NCBI RefSeq assembly: GCF_030816915.1
Contig: NZ_JAUSYN010000002.1
Span: 2,493,501-2,557,500, forward strand
DNA length: 64,000 nt
Source: Streptomyces sp. B3I8
GTDB taxonomy: Bacteria; Actinomycetota; Actinomycetes; Streptomycetales; Streptomycetaceae
Direction: 5' to 3'
Made by a program: the position numbers and the translations under genes. The notes under the pieces are model-generated. The model worked only from the letters and a program-made list of their open reading frames with translations, was not told where the DNA came from and searched no databases. Positions 50,084-58,253 of this stretch are shown here, in pieces. The stretch's first letter is position 1. Every line of letters begins with the position of its first letter.

Positions 50084-50980
50084 TCAGACCCGGACGACCC
50101 GACGGCCGCGGGTGTGGCCGGCCCGGCTGTCGGCCTGGGCCCGCGCCGCCTCCGCGAGCGTGTAGACCTTCGCCACGGGGATGCGCAGCCGTCCTCGCGC
50201 GATCAGCTCGGCGGCCTCGGCCAGCGCCTCCGGCACGTTCTCCTCCTTCCCGGAGAACCGCACGCCCGCCTCCACCTCCCCGCGGTCGGCGATGGTGATC
50301 ACCTTGTCCGGGTCCCCGGTCAGGGCGACGAGGTCCCGCAGCACGCCCGAGCCCGCCAGGTCGAGCGCCGCGTCGACGTCGCCGAGCCGCCGCACCCGCT
50401 CGACCCAGCCGTCGCCGTACGTCGTCGCACGGGCGCCCAGCTCCCGCAGGTAGTCCTGGTTCGCGGCCCCGGCCGTGCCGATCACCGCGATGCCGCGCTC
50501 ACGGGCGATCTGCAGCACCGCCGACCCGACTCCCCCGGCCGCGCCGCTGACCAGCAGCGTCTGCCCGGGGCGCACACCCACCTGACGGATGATGCGCAGC
50601 GCGGTCTCCGTCACGGAGGGGTATCCGGCCGCCTCCTCGAACGTCAGCCCTGCGGGCATCCGGGCCCAGTGCGACAGCACCGCGAACTCCGCGTACGTGT
50701 CCGACCCGATGCCGAACACGCGATCGCCCACCGCCACCTCCCCTTCGAGGCCGTCGCCGACCTCGTCCACCACGCCCGCGGCGTCGAATCCGGTCCCGGC
50801 GGGCAGGGCCAGCGGGCGCATCTCCCGGAACTGGCCTTCCCTGATCCGCCAGTCGACGGGGTTCACCCCCGCCGCGCACACGGCGACACGTATCCGCCCG
50901 GGGCCCGCATGGGGCTCCTCGGCATCGACAAGTCGCAGGACGTCCGGACCGCCGTACTCGGTGAAGCTCACTTTCTTCAT
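50084..50980 (-). CDS. Zinc-type/quinone-like NADP-dependent oxidoreductase
   Basis: A 298-aa medium-chain dehydrogenase/reductase of the quinone oxidoreductase branch. N-terminal GroES-like part has PGRIRVAVCAAGVNPVDW and GTGFDAAGVVDEVG; the nucleotide-binding motif is LLVSGAAGGVGSAVLQIA. Structural-zinc cysteines are absent, consistent with the zinc-free quinone reductase group. The start is ATG 50980 without a strong ribosome binding site. It is divergent from the TetR gene at 51069 across an 88-bp region with two 28-bp operator-like repeats, so TetR control is very likely. Confidence 0.88.
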   Translation of the reverse strand: MKKVSFTEYGGPDVLRLVDAEEPHAGPGRIRVAVCAAGVNPVDWRIREGQFREMRPLALPAGTGFDAAGVVDEVGDGLEGEVAVGDRVFGIGSDTYAEFAVLSHWARMPAGLTFEEAAGYPSVTETALRIIRQVGVRPGQTLLVSGAAGGVGSAVLQIARERGIAVIGTAGAANQDYLRELGARATTYGDGWVERVRRLGDVDAALDLAGSGVLRDLVALTGDPDKVITIADRGEVEAGVRFSGKEENVPEALAEAAELIARGRLRIPVAKVYTLAEAARAQADSRAGHTRGRRVVRV

Positions 50981-50997
50981 GCGGCCGAACGTAGCAC

Positions 50998-51059
50998 TAA
51001 CCGTTAGGGTTTTGCAGTTGATAGCTTTAGATAACCGTTAGTCTTTTGGAGCTGATAGC
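50998..51059. promoter_or_regulatory. Tandem 28-bp operator repeats between oxidoreductase and TetR genes
   Basis: Two copies (50998-51025 and 51032-51059, 24 of 28 bases identical, period 34 bp) each start with TAACCGTTAG, whose core AACCGTT is palindromic, and end with TGATAGC. They cover the divergent promoters. Confidence 0.8.
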
Positions 51060-51068
51060 ATCCCGCCC

Positions 51069-51671
51069 ATGACCGCCGCAGTGCCGACCCCGACCGGACG
51101 CCGTGAGCGCAAGAAGGCCGCGACCCGCCGGCGGATCGCCGACACCGCGCTGCGCCTCTTCATGGAGCACGGGTACGAGGCGGTGGGCATCCGGGACGTG
51201 GCCGCCGAGGCCGATGTGGCCGTCACCACGCTCTTCTCCCACTTCGCCTCGAAAGAGGCGCTGGTGTTCGACCAGGAGGAGGACTTCGAGCGGCGCCTCA
51301 CCCTGGCGGTCACCGACCGCGCACCGGGCGAGCCGCTGCTCGCGGCGCTGCGCCGGGAGGTCCACGCGCTGGTCCGGCACTGCACCGGGGACGGCGCCGC
51401 GCCCCTCTGGCGCATGATCGACGAGTCGCCCGCCCTGCGCACGTACGAGCAGGCGATGAAGCTGCGCTACGCACGGTCGCTGGCGGCGGCCGTCCTCGCC
51501 GAGCCCGGCATGTCACGCTCCCGGTCCGAGACGGCCTGCCGGGCGCTCGCGTGGTTCGTGGTCGACGCGCAGTGGCTGGCGCGGGGGACGGCGGATCCGC
51601 GGGCGGCGGTGGACGAACTCTTCGACATGATCGAGGCGGCCTGGCAGTCCGCGGCGGAACCGCCGGCCTGA
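51069..51671 (+). CDS. TetR-family repressor
   Basis: A 200-aa repressor. The N-terminal helix-turn-helix reads RRRIADTALRLFMEHGYEAV, then IRDVAAEADVAVTTLFSHFASKEALVF, the exact TetR layout; the C-terminal helical ligand domain ends FDMIEAAWQSAAEPPA. It is divergent from the oxidoreductase gene and should bind the tandem repeats between them. The ligand is unknown, probably a reactive or quinone-like compound given the target. Confidence 0.9.
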   Translation: MTAAVPTPTGRRERKKAATRRRIADTALRLFMEHGYEAVGIRDVAAEADVAVTTLFSHFASKEALVFDQEEDFERRLTLAVTDRAPGEPLLAALRREVHALVRHCTGDGAAPLWRMIDESPALRTYEQAMKLRYARSLAAAVLAEPGMSRSRSETACRALAWFVVDAQWLARGTADPRAAVDELFDMIEAAWQSAAEPPA

Positions 51672-51722
51672 GGAGGGGCGGACGGTCTCCCCTCCGCCCC
51701 CCGTCCTGCCGACGCGTACCGG

Positions 51723-52709
51723 TCAGAAGCCCGGTGCGCTCACGTGGGCGACCGCTTCCAGTCCGGCGAGGTCGGTGGCGTCCAGCCGGATGCCGTCGAC
51801 CGCCAGGTTCTCCTCCAGGTGGGCCACCGAACCGGTGCCGGGGATCAGCAGCATGCGGTCGTAGTGGGCGAGCAGCCAGGCGAGCGCGATCTGCGAGGCC
51901 GAGACGCCGTGCCGGGCGGCCACCGCCGCGATCGCCGGGTCGGCGGCCAGCGCCTCCGGGCCGCCCGTGAACGCCGAACCGAGCGGGTAGTAGGGCACGA
52001 ACGCGATGCGGTGCGCGCGGCACAGGTCGAGGACGGCCTCGTCCGTGCGGTTGGCGATGCTGTAGGCGTTCTGCACCTCGGCGATCGGGGTGACCGCGAG
52101 CGCGGCCGCCAGGTCCTCGGCCGAGACGGTCGAGAGGCCGATGAGGTCGAGCTTGCCCTCGTCGCGCAGCTCGGTCAGGGTGCCGAGCTGCTCGGCGAGC
52201 GGTACGGGGTCCGGGCCGCCGCCCCCGACCCCGCGCCGCATGTTCACCAGGTCGAGCCGCTCGACCCGCAGGGTGCGCAGGTCCTGCTCGACGGTCCGCC
52301 GCAGCTGGTCCGGGCGGGAGGCCCGCACCCATCCGCCCTCCGCGTCCCGGGCCCCGCCCACCTTCGTGGCGATGACGAGGTCCTCCGGGTAGGGGTGCAG
52401 CACGTCGGCGAGGAGTTCGTTGACGACGTCGGGCCCGTAGACCTGCGCGGTGTCGATGTGGTTGACGCCGAGCTCGACCGCACGGCGCAGCACGGCACGG
52501 GCCGCGTCGGGGTCCTTGGGCGGGCCGAACACCCAGGGCCCCGCGAGCTGCATCGCACCGAAGCCGATGCGCCGTACGGTCCGGTCGCCGAGGGGGGAGG
52601 TCTGACTGATCCGACCGCCCTGGCTGTGCTGGTTGATCTGGTCGACCTGGCTGTTCTGGTTGACCTGACTGTTCTGGGTGACCTGACTGTTCTGGTCGAT
52701 CTGGTTCAT
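51723..52709 (-). CDS. Aldo/keto reductase with Gln/Asn repeat N-terminus
   Basis: A 328-aa NADPH-dependent aldo/keto reductase. The barrel begins RRIGFGAMQLAGP; NHIDTAQVYGPD gives catalytic Asp and Tyr, VIATKVGG the Lys, while the usual His position reads LVNMRR (Asn), as in some AKR subfamilies. IPGTGSVAHLEEN is the NADPH-binding loop. The first 35 residues are tandem QNSQV-like pentapeptides encoded by a 15-bp repeat and do not belong to the fold. GAGG is only one base from ATG 52709, so a start within or after the repeats is possible. It is divergent from the MmyB-like gene at 52833, a possible regulator. Confidence 0.86.
   Translation of the reverse strand: MNQIDQNSQVTQNSQVNQNSQVDQINQHSQGGRISQTSPLGDRTVRRIGFGAMQLAGPWVFGPPKDPDAARAVLRRAVELGVNHIDTAQVYGPDVVNELLADVLHPYPEDLVIATKVGGARDAEGGWVRASRPDQLRRTVEQDLRTLRVERLDLVNMRRGVGGGGPDPVPLAEQLGTLTELRDEGKLDLIGLSTVSAEDLAAALAVTPIAEVQNAYSIANRTDEAVLDLCRAHRIAFVPYYPLGSAFTGGPEALAADPAIAAVAARHGVSASQIALAWLLAHYDRMLLIPGTGSVAHLEENLAVDGIRLDATDLAGLEAVAHVSAPGF
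52615..52706 (-). repeat. 15-bp in-frame tandem repeat (QNSQV units)
   Basis: About six partly degenerate copies of a 15-bp unit (CAGAACAGTCAGGTC type on the minus strand) encode Gln-Asn-Ser-Gln-Val repeats at the N-terminus of the aldo/keto reductase. Confidence 0.85.
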
Positions 52710-52832
52710 GCCTCGACTGTCGGACGCGGTCGCCGCCGCGACCAGTGGCAGCCGCAACCTCGGTCTGGCAGACCTACCCTCGCCGCCGCCCGAAGTCCCC
52801 TCCCCGCCGCGCCCGGACCGTACCGTGGAGGC

Positions 52833-53750
52833 ATGGCGAACAACGGCGAGCTGCGGGAGTTCCTGCGCACCCGGCGGGCCCGGGTGCGGCCCGAGGACGT
52901 GGGCATCGAGACCGGCGGGCGCCGCCGGGTACCGGGGCTGCGGCGCGAGGAGGTCGCGATGCTGGCCGGCGTGAGCGTCGACTACTACTCCCGCCTGGAG
53001 CAGGGCCGCCGCCGACTGCAGCCGTCCGACCAGGTGCTCGACGCGCTCGCCCGGGCGCTGCGGCTGGCCGACGTCGAGCGGCTGTACCTGCACAACCTCG
53101 TACGGTCGACCGTCGCCACGCCCGCGCCCGAGGCCCCTCCGCTTCCGCCCCTGGACGAGGGCATGCGGCTGATGCTGGACAGCCTGCCGACGCCGGCGAT
53201 GGTCGTCGACGCGCGCGGGGACGTGCACGCGATGAACCGCATGGGGCGGGCGTTGCTGGTGGGGCTCGAGCCGATGCCGTCAACGTCGTCCAGTCATCTG
53301 CGCTGGCTCTTCCTGGACCCGTCGGCGCGCGAACTGCTCGTCGAGTGGGAGATGATCGCGCGGGTGAGCGTGGGGGTGCTGCGGGAGGCCGCGGGCCGTC
53401 ACCCGCGCGACCCGAGGCTGCACAGCCTGGTCGGGGAACTGTCCGTGACAAGCGCCGAGTTCCGCGGCTGGTGGGCCGAGCACGAGGTGGAGGTGCGGTG
53501 CCGCGGCACCAAGCGGTTCCGCCACCCCGTCGTGGGGGAGCTCGTCACGCACGTGGAGGCGCTGCGGCTGCAGGACGGGGAGCGCTGGCTGTACGCCTAC
53601 GCGGTGGAGCCGGGCTCGCCCTCGGCCCAGGCGCTGCGGCTGCTCGGCACGTGGGCGGCGACGCAGGACGCGGAGCAGAACGGCGGAACCGTGACGGACG
53701 AGGCGCCGACGGCGCCGGTGACGCCCCTGGAGGCGGACACGCGTCCTTGA
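52833..53750 (+). CDS. XRE-family regulator with MmyB-like ligand domain
   Basis: A 305-aa regulator. The N-terminal helix-turn-helix (ELREFLRTRRARVRPEDVG, RRVPGLRREEVAMLAGVSVDYY, SRLEQGRR) is followed by the MmyB-like domain (LDSLPTPAMVVDARGDVHAM, LRWLFLDPSARELL, WWAEHEVEVRCRGTKRFRHP), a PAS-like ligand-binding fold found in many streptomycete regulators next to oxidoreductases. GGAGG lies one base before the ATG. It is divergent from the aldo/keto reductase gene and most likely controls it. Its stop codon opens a 14-bp tandem repeat. Confidence 0.9.
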   Translation: MANNGELREFLRTRRARVRPEDVGIETGGRRRVPGLRREEVAMLAGVSVDYYSRLEQGRRRLQPSDQVLDALARALRLADVERLYLHNLVRSTVATPAPEAPPLPPLDEGMRLMLDSLPTPAMVVDARGDVHAMNRMGRALLVGLEPMPSTSSSHLRWLFLDPSARELLVEWEMIARVSVGVLREAAGRHPRDPRLHSLVGELSVTSAEFRGWWAEHEVEVRCRGTKRFRHPVVGELVTHVEALRLQDGERWLYAYAVEPGSPSAQALRLLGTWAATQDAEQNGGTVTDEAPTAPVTPLEADTRP

Positions 53751-53803
53751 GCCGGAGTCCCTGAGCCGGAGTCCCTGAGCCGGAGTCCCTGGGCCGGGGT
53801 TCC
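53748..53803. repeat. 14-bp tandem repeat filling a convergent gene junction
   Basis: Three perfect copies of TGAGCCGGAGTCCC (53748-53789) and one degenerate copy (53790-53803). The first copy begins on the stop codon of the MmyB-like gene and the last ends directly at the stop of the sortase gene. Confidence 0.9.
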
Positions 53804-54484
53804 TCAGGTGACGATCCCGGTGAGGTACGCCGACACCACCACGTCGGCCGTGTAGGTGCGGCTCGCCTCGTCGTACGTGCCGCCGCACGTGATCAGCCGC
53901 AGTTCGGCGCGGCCGGCCCTGTGCGGCCCGTACGCCGCGTGGGCGTCGAAGTGGTCGCGGGCCAGCACCTGGACGCCCTCGACGGTGAACTCGGCGACCC
54001 GGTCGTCCTCCCGTAGGACCCGGATCCGCTGCCCGGGCCGCAGTGTGCTCAGCCGGTAGAAGACGGCCGGCCGTGTCTCGGTGTCGACGTGCCCCACGAT
54101 CAGCGCGGTGCCGACGGCGCCGGGCCGCGCCCCGTCCTCGTACCAGCCGACGGCGTCGGGCTGCGCGAAGGGCGGCGGCACGATGGCCCCCTGGCCGTCC
54201 AGCCCGCGCGGCAGAACCGGTGCGTGGACGTCCAGCGCGGGGATCTCCAGCCGTCGCGGGGCCGCCGCGGTCAGCGGGCGGGCGGGGGGCGGCAGCGTGA
54301 CGTCGACCGGCCGGCCGACGGCGGCCACGTCACCGGTGGTCGGCGCCGACACCCCGAGCCGGAGGTCGGTCAGCGCCTGCCCCCACAGCCACAGCCCGAG
54401 GAGCACCAGCGCCCAGGTCACCCCGGCGACGATCCGCCCGGCGCCCGGCCCGGCGCCCGGGGTACGTCCACGGTGTACGCGCAC
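53804..54484 (-). CDS. Class F sortase
   Basis: A 226-aa membrane-anchored transpeptidase. One N-terminal membrane helix (VTWALVLLGLWLWGQALTDL), a Pro-rich linker and a sortase domain: VGHVDTETRPAVFYRL carries the catalytic His, LRLITCGGTYDEASRTYTAD the Cys and Arg. It would attach or process surface proteins at the cell wall. GTG at 54484 has AGGGG 9 bp upstream. It is 5 bp downstream of a small exported protein gene (54490-54867), its likely partner. Such pairs are common in Streptomyces. Confidence 0.9.
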   Translation of the reverse strand: MRVHRGRTPGAGPGAGRIVAGVTWALVLLGLWLWGQALTDLRLGVSAPTTGDVAAVGRPVDVTLPPPARPLTAAAPRRLEIPALDVHAPVLPRGLDGQGAIVPPPFAQPDAVGWYEDGARPGAVGTALIVGHVDTETRPAVFYRLSTLRPGQRIRVLREDDRVAEFTVEGVQVLARDHFDAHAAYGPHRAGRAELRLITCGGTYDEASRTYTADVVVSAYLTGIVT

Positions 54485-54489
54485 GGCAC

Positions 54490-54867
54490 TCAGCCCCTGC
54501 CCGGCCGGCGGACCCGCGCCGCCGGCACCGCCGAGGCAACGGCGACCCCGGCGAGCAGCAGTCCGGCGGCGAACTGTCGCGGGCTGGGGCCGGTCTCCCC
54601 GCTCCGGGGCGCGGACCGGGAGCCGGCGACACGCGCCGCGTACCCGCCCCCGGCGGGCACGGGCGCGACGGGCGAGGCCGGAGCGGGGGCGGGAGCGGCA
54701 GGACCGACAGCGGCGGGACCGGGGGCCGCGGCACCGGCGAATGGCGCGGCCCGGCCACCGTCACCGCTCCCGGCGCCGTACGCGGCGGGCGCCACCGGCC
54801 CCGACACGAGGGCGGCCGCGCCGACCACGAGAACCCCGGCACGCACAGCGACCGAAACCGAACTCAT
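54490..54867 (-). CDS. Small exported Ala/Pro-rich protein linked to the sortase
   Basis: A 125-aa protein with a signal peptide (AVRAGVLVVGAAALVSGPVA), an Ala/Pro/Gly-rich middle and a C-terminal hydrophobic segment (FAAGLLLAGVAVASAVPAA) followed by a basic tail (RVRRPGRG). This is the shape of a sortase-sorted protein, but no LPxTG-like signal is seen before the hydrophobic segment (SGETGPSPRQ), so it may only be a membrane partner. GGAGG 6 bp before ATG 54867 fixes the start. It is cotranscribed with the sortase gene. Confidence 0.75.
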   Translation of the reverse strand: MSSVSVAVRAGVLVVGAAALVSGPVAPAAYGAGSGDGGRAAPFAGAAAPGPAAVGPAAPAPAPASPVAPVPAGGGYAARVAGSRSAPRSGETGPSPRQFAAGLLLAGVAVASAVPAARVRRPGRG

Positions 54868-54995
54868 CGTGAACCTCCAGACATCTGGAGATTCCCCCGC
54901 CACCCCCCGCCCCGCATCCGGAGACCACGCCCACTCCGCCGAACGAGTGACACGAGGTTTGAGCCCTGCCCCCTCGGACCGCGTGTCCGCCGAGC

Positions 54996-55058
54996 GGGGC
55001 GGGGCGGGTCGGGTCGGGGCCGAGCGGGGCGGGTCGGGGAGGGGCAGGTCGGGGCGGG
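54996..55058 (+). other. G-run-rich spacer with G-quadruplex potential
   Basis: At least ten runs of three or more G with 1-5-nt gaps on the plus strand (GGGGCGGGGCGGGTCGGG type), between the exported protein gene and the HAD phosphatase gene and directly after the stop of the latter. Confidence 0.55.
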
Positions 55059-55063
55059 TCCGA

Positions 55064-55843
55064 TCAGATCAGGTCCACCAGGTCCGCGATCGAGTCCACG
55101 ATCTCCGAAGGCCGGTACGGGTAGTCCTCGACCTGGTGCGGCCGGGTCAGCCCGGTGAGCACCAGGAACGTCCGCATCCCGGCCTCCATGCCCGCGAGCA
55201 CGTCGGTGTCCATCCGGTCGCCGATCATGGCGCTGGTCTCGGAGTGCGCGCCGATGGCGTTGAGTCCGGTGCGCATCATGAGCGGGTTGGGCTTGCCCGC
55301 GAAGTACGGGTTCTTCCCGGTGGCCTTGGTGATCAGCGCGGCCACGGCACCGGTCGCGGGCAGCGGGCCCTCGGCGGAGGGGCCGGTCTCGTCGGGGTTG
55401 GTGCAGATGAAGCGGGCGCCGTCGTTGATCAGCCGGACCGCCTTGGTCATGGCCTCGAAGGAGTACGTGCGGGTCTCGCCGAGGACGACGTAGTCGGGCT
55501 CGTGATCGGTGAGGACGTACCCGATGTCGTGCAGCGCGGTGGTCAGTCCCGCCTCGCCGAGGACGTACGCCGTGCCTCCGGGCCGCTGGTCGTCGAGGAA
55601 CTTGGCGGTGGCCAGGGCGGAGGTCCAGATGTTCTCCAGCGGCACGTCCAGCCCCATGCGCCGCAGGCGGGCGTGCAGGTCACGGGGGGTGTAGATGGAG
55701 TTGTTGGTGAGCACGAGGAAGGGCCGCCCGGACTCCCGCAGCTTCTTTACGAAGGCGTCGGCCCCGGGGATCGGCACCCCCTCGTGGATGAGCACCCCGT
55801 CCATGTCGGTGAGCCACGACTCAATGGGCTTGCGCTCTGCCAT
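55064..55843 (-). CDS. HAD-superfamily sugar phosphatase (NagD-like, IIA)
   Basis: A 259-aa cytosolic HAD phosphatase of subfamily IIA. Motif I is WLTDMDGVLIHEG with the nucleophile and acid/base Asp, motif II LVLTNNSIYTPRDL, motif III Lys in AGKPNPLMMRTG and motif IV IGDRMDTDVLAGMEAG. NagD-type enzymes dephosphorylate nucleotides or sugar phosphates. ATG 55843 is favoured by GGGAGA 7 bp upstream; earlier in-frame ATGs at 55861 and 55873 lack it. Confidence 0.9.
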   Translation of the reverse strand: MAERKPIESWLTDMDGVLIHEGVPIPGADAFVKKLRESGRPFLVLTNNSIYTPRDLHARLRRMGLDVPLENIWTSALATAKFLDDQRPGGTAYVLGEAGLTTALHDIGYVLTDHEPDYVVLGETRTYSFEAMTKAVRLINDGARFICTNPDETGPSAEGPLPATGAVAALITKATGKNPYFAGKPNPLMMRTGLNAIGAHSETSAMIGDRMDTDVLAGMEAGMRTFLVLTGLTRPHQVEDYPYRPSEIVDSIADLVDLI

Positions 55844-55917
55844 GTCGATATCTCCCGCCATAGGCCCAACCATGTCCCTCCAGCCTATCGATCACATTTT
55901 CCCCCGAGTGGGGGCAG

Positions 55918-56075
55918 CACCCCGCACGGGGCCGCGGGAACCGCGCCCTGCGGGAACGCGGGGAGCTGCGCGACCGGCCCCACCGGCCGTCGGCCGACAA
56001 GGCGCCCCCGGGGTCCAAGGGGCAACGCCCCTTGAAGGGACGGGAAGGGTGGGGGCGGCGGGGGTGAACGACCCC
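55918..56075. repeat. Dispersed GC-rich intergenic repeat, copy R5
   Basis: Contains GCGGGGAGCTGCGCGACC, the core hairpin variant AAGGGGCAACGCCCCTT, GACGGGAAGGG and GGGGCGGCGGGGG in the same order as R2. It lies between the divergent HAD phosphatase and Gfo/Idh genes. Confidence 0.75.
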
Positions 56076-56105
56076 GCCCGAACCCCCATCTGCCAAGGTG
56101 ATCCC

Positions 56106-57203
56106 ATGACCCGCGCCACCCACGAACCTCACGCACCCCTGCGCACCGCCCTCATCGGCTACGGCCTCGCCGGCTCCGTCTTCCACGCCCCCCTCGTCGC
56201 CGCCACCCCCGGCCTCGCCCTCGACACGGTGGTCACCCGCGACCCCGAGCGCCGGGAGCAGGCCCGCGCCGAGCACGGCGACGCCCTCCGTTTCGCCGCC
56301 GCCCCCGACGAGCTGTGGTCCCGCGCCGACGAACTCGACCTCGTCGTCATCGCCTCCCCCAACCGCACCCACGTCCCGCTCGCGACCGCCGCCCTGAACG
56401 CCGGTCTCCCCGTGGTCGTCGACAAGCCGATCGCGGCCACGGCCGCCGAGGCCCGCACCCTGGCCGCCCTCGCGGAGGAGCGCGGTCTGCTGCTCTCCGT
56501 CTTCCAGAACCGCCGCTGGGACAACGACTTCCTCACCCTCGCGGGGCTCCTCGCCGCGGGCACGCTCGGCGACGTCACCCGCTTCGAGTCCCGCTTCGAA
56601 CGCTGGCGCCCGCAGCTCAAGGGCGGCTGGCGCGAGTCCGGCGACCCGGCGGAGATCGGCGGTCTGCTCTACGACCTCGGCAGTCACGTCGTCGACCAGG
56701 CCCTGCGCCTCTTCGGCCCCGTCGCCACGGTCTACGCGGAGTCCGACGTCCGCCGCGAGGGCGCGCGGGCGGACGACGACACCTTCCTCGCGCTCACGCA
56801 CACGAGCGGCGTCCGCTCCCATCTCTACGTCTCCGCCACCACCCCCCAGCTCGGCCCCCGCTTCCGTGTCCTCGGCTCGAAGGCCGGCTACGTCAAGTAC
56901 GGCCTCGACCCGCAGGAGGCGGCCCTGCGCGAGGGCGCCCGCCCCGGCGCGACGACCGAGCCGTGGGGCACGGAACCGGAGGAGGCGTGGGGCCGCGTCG
57001 GCAGCGGCGAGTCCCCGGCGACCGGCGGCGGCCGCCCCGAGCCGACGCTCCCGGGCGACTATCCGGCGTACTACGCGGCCGTCGCCGCCGCCCTCCGCGG
57101 CACCGGCGAGAACCCGGTCACGGCGCTCGAAGCGGCCGCCGCCCTGGACGTCCTGGAAGCAGCCCGCCGCTCGGCCCACGAGGGAGTCACGGTCCGGCTG
57201 TGA
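56106..57203 (+). CDS. Gfo/Idh/MocA-family oxidoreductase
   Basis: A 365-aa NAD(P)-dependent oxidoreductase. The Rossmann motif LIGYGLAGSVFHAPLVAA, the VIASPNRTHVPLA strand and VVVDKPIAATAAEA (the EKP-type Lys, here Asp-Lys-Pro) mark the family; GLLYDLGSHVVDQALRLFG lies in the C-terminal sheet domain. It probably oxidises a sugar or inositol-like substrate. AAGGTGA precedes ATG 56106. It is not in an obvious operon. Confidence 0.9.
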   Translation: MTRATHEPHAPLRTALIGYGLAGSVFHAPLVAATPGLALDTVVTRDPERREQARAEHGDALRFAAAPDELWSRADELDLVVIASPNRTHVPLATAALNAGLPVVVDKPIAATAAEARTLAALAEERGLLLSVFQNRRWDNDFLTLAGLLAAGTLGDVTRFESRFERWRPQLKGGWRESGDPAEIGGLLYDLGSHVVDQALRLFGPVATVYAESDVRREGARADDDTFLALTHTSGVRSHLYVSATTPQLGPRFRVLGSKAGYVKYGLDPQEAALREGARPGATTEPWGTEPEEAWGRVGSGESPATGGGRPEPTLPGDYPAYYAAVAAALRGTGENPVTALEAAAALDVLEAARRSAHEGVTVRL

Positions 57204-57345
57204 CCGCCGCCTCACTGTGGCGCTCCTCCCCGCTGCCGCAGGAACGCGGGCGGTCGCGCGATACGACGACGCTACGCCCGGCTACCGGTCGCCCTCGGCC
57301 TCGCCGGGCCGCCGCACACGGCCCGGCATCGTACGGACGCCCCGC

Positions 57346-58140
57346 TCATCCCCTGACCAGGGTGGACGGAACGTCCCGGTACAGCGCCGCCCGTTCGAGC
57401 GCGCTCCACGTCGTACTGGTCACGATGTACAGCGCGGCGGCGAGCGGGACGACGGCCACGGTGACGAGGGTGAAGAAGGGGAGGAACGGCGTCGCCCTGC
57501 TCACCGCACCTGCGACACCCGCCCCCGTACCGGCACCCGCACCCGCACTCACCGACATCGCCCGCTTCGTGCGCCGGTAGCTGAAGCACGCGACCGCCGC
57601 GACAACGGCGAACACCCCGACGTACACCAGCCCCTGCGCCCCGAACGGCCCGCCGTGCGCGAGTGCGTCCGCCCACCGTCCGCCGAGGGGGGCGTCCAGC
57701 AGCCGGTGGCTGAGCAGCCCGTTGGCGTCGTCGCCGATCGAGGAGCTGGAAAAGAGGTGGTAGAGGAGGAAGAAGGCGGGCGCCTGGAGGAGACCGGGCA
57801 GGCATCCGGCCAGCGGCGAGACCCGTTCGCGGGCATGCAGCTCGAGCACCGCTTTCTGGAACGCCTTCGGGTCGCCGCGGTACCGCACGCGCAGCTCGGC
57901 GATGCGCGGCCGCAGCGCCGCCCCGGCCCGCTGACCGCGCGCGGCGGCCCGGGAGAGCGGATGGACGAGGAGTCGTACGAGCGCGGTGAACAGGACGACG
58001 GCGGCGGCCGTGGCCGACCCGTGGAACAGCGGCTGCAGCAGGTCGGCGAAGTGCTCGACGACCCCCGCGAAGGCGGACATCGAAGCGGACAGCGAAGGGG
58101 ACATGGAGGTGGGCATGTCGGCGGACATGAAGGTGGACAT
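57346..58140 (-). CDS. YidC/Oxa1-family membrane insertase paralogue
   Basis: A 264-aa membrane protein of the YidC family. After a Met/Ser-rich leader (FMSADMPTSMSPSLSASM) there are five hydrophobic segments; RGDPKAFQKAVLELHARERV is the cytoplasmic loop and SPLAGCLPGLLQAPAFFLLY the conserved second helix region. A membrane Arg in VVLFTALVRLLVHPLSR matches the family's substrate groove. It lies far from the rpmH-rnpA-yidC locus, so it is a second copy. GGAGGG before ATG 58140 is a clear start. A small membrane protein gene lies upstream on the same strand and is probably cotranscribed. Confidence 0.85.
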   Translation of the reverse strand: MSTFMSADMPTSMSPSLSASMSAFAGVVEHFADLLQPLFHGSATAAAVVLFTALVRLLVHPLSRAAARGQRAGAALRPRIAELRVRYRGDPKAFQKAVLELHARERVSPLAGCLPGLLQAPAFFLLYHLFSSSSIGDDANGLLSHRLLDAPLGGRWADALAHGGPFGAQGLVYVGVFAVVAAVACFSYRRTKRAMSVSAGAGAGTGAGVAGAVSRATPFLPFFTLVTVAVVPLAAALYIVTSTTWSALERAALYRDVPSTLVRG

Positions 58141-58253
58141 GGGGAACCCTCCGGGGCTCTCGTCGTGCCGGATGTGAGGTGCGTGTCGGCATGACGACCC
58201 GCGCCGGGGCACGGCGGACCCGGGCAGCACGGTGTGCCGGGGTTCGGTGTTCC

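Noticed and set aside
52615..53803. CRISPR-like arrays
   Set aside because: The repeats are contiguous 14-15-bp units without unique spacers and no cas operon; the Cas4-like nuclease at 31068 is tied to a helicase, not to CRISPR genes.
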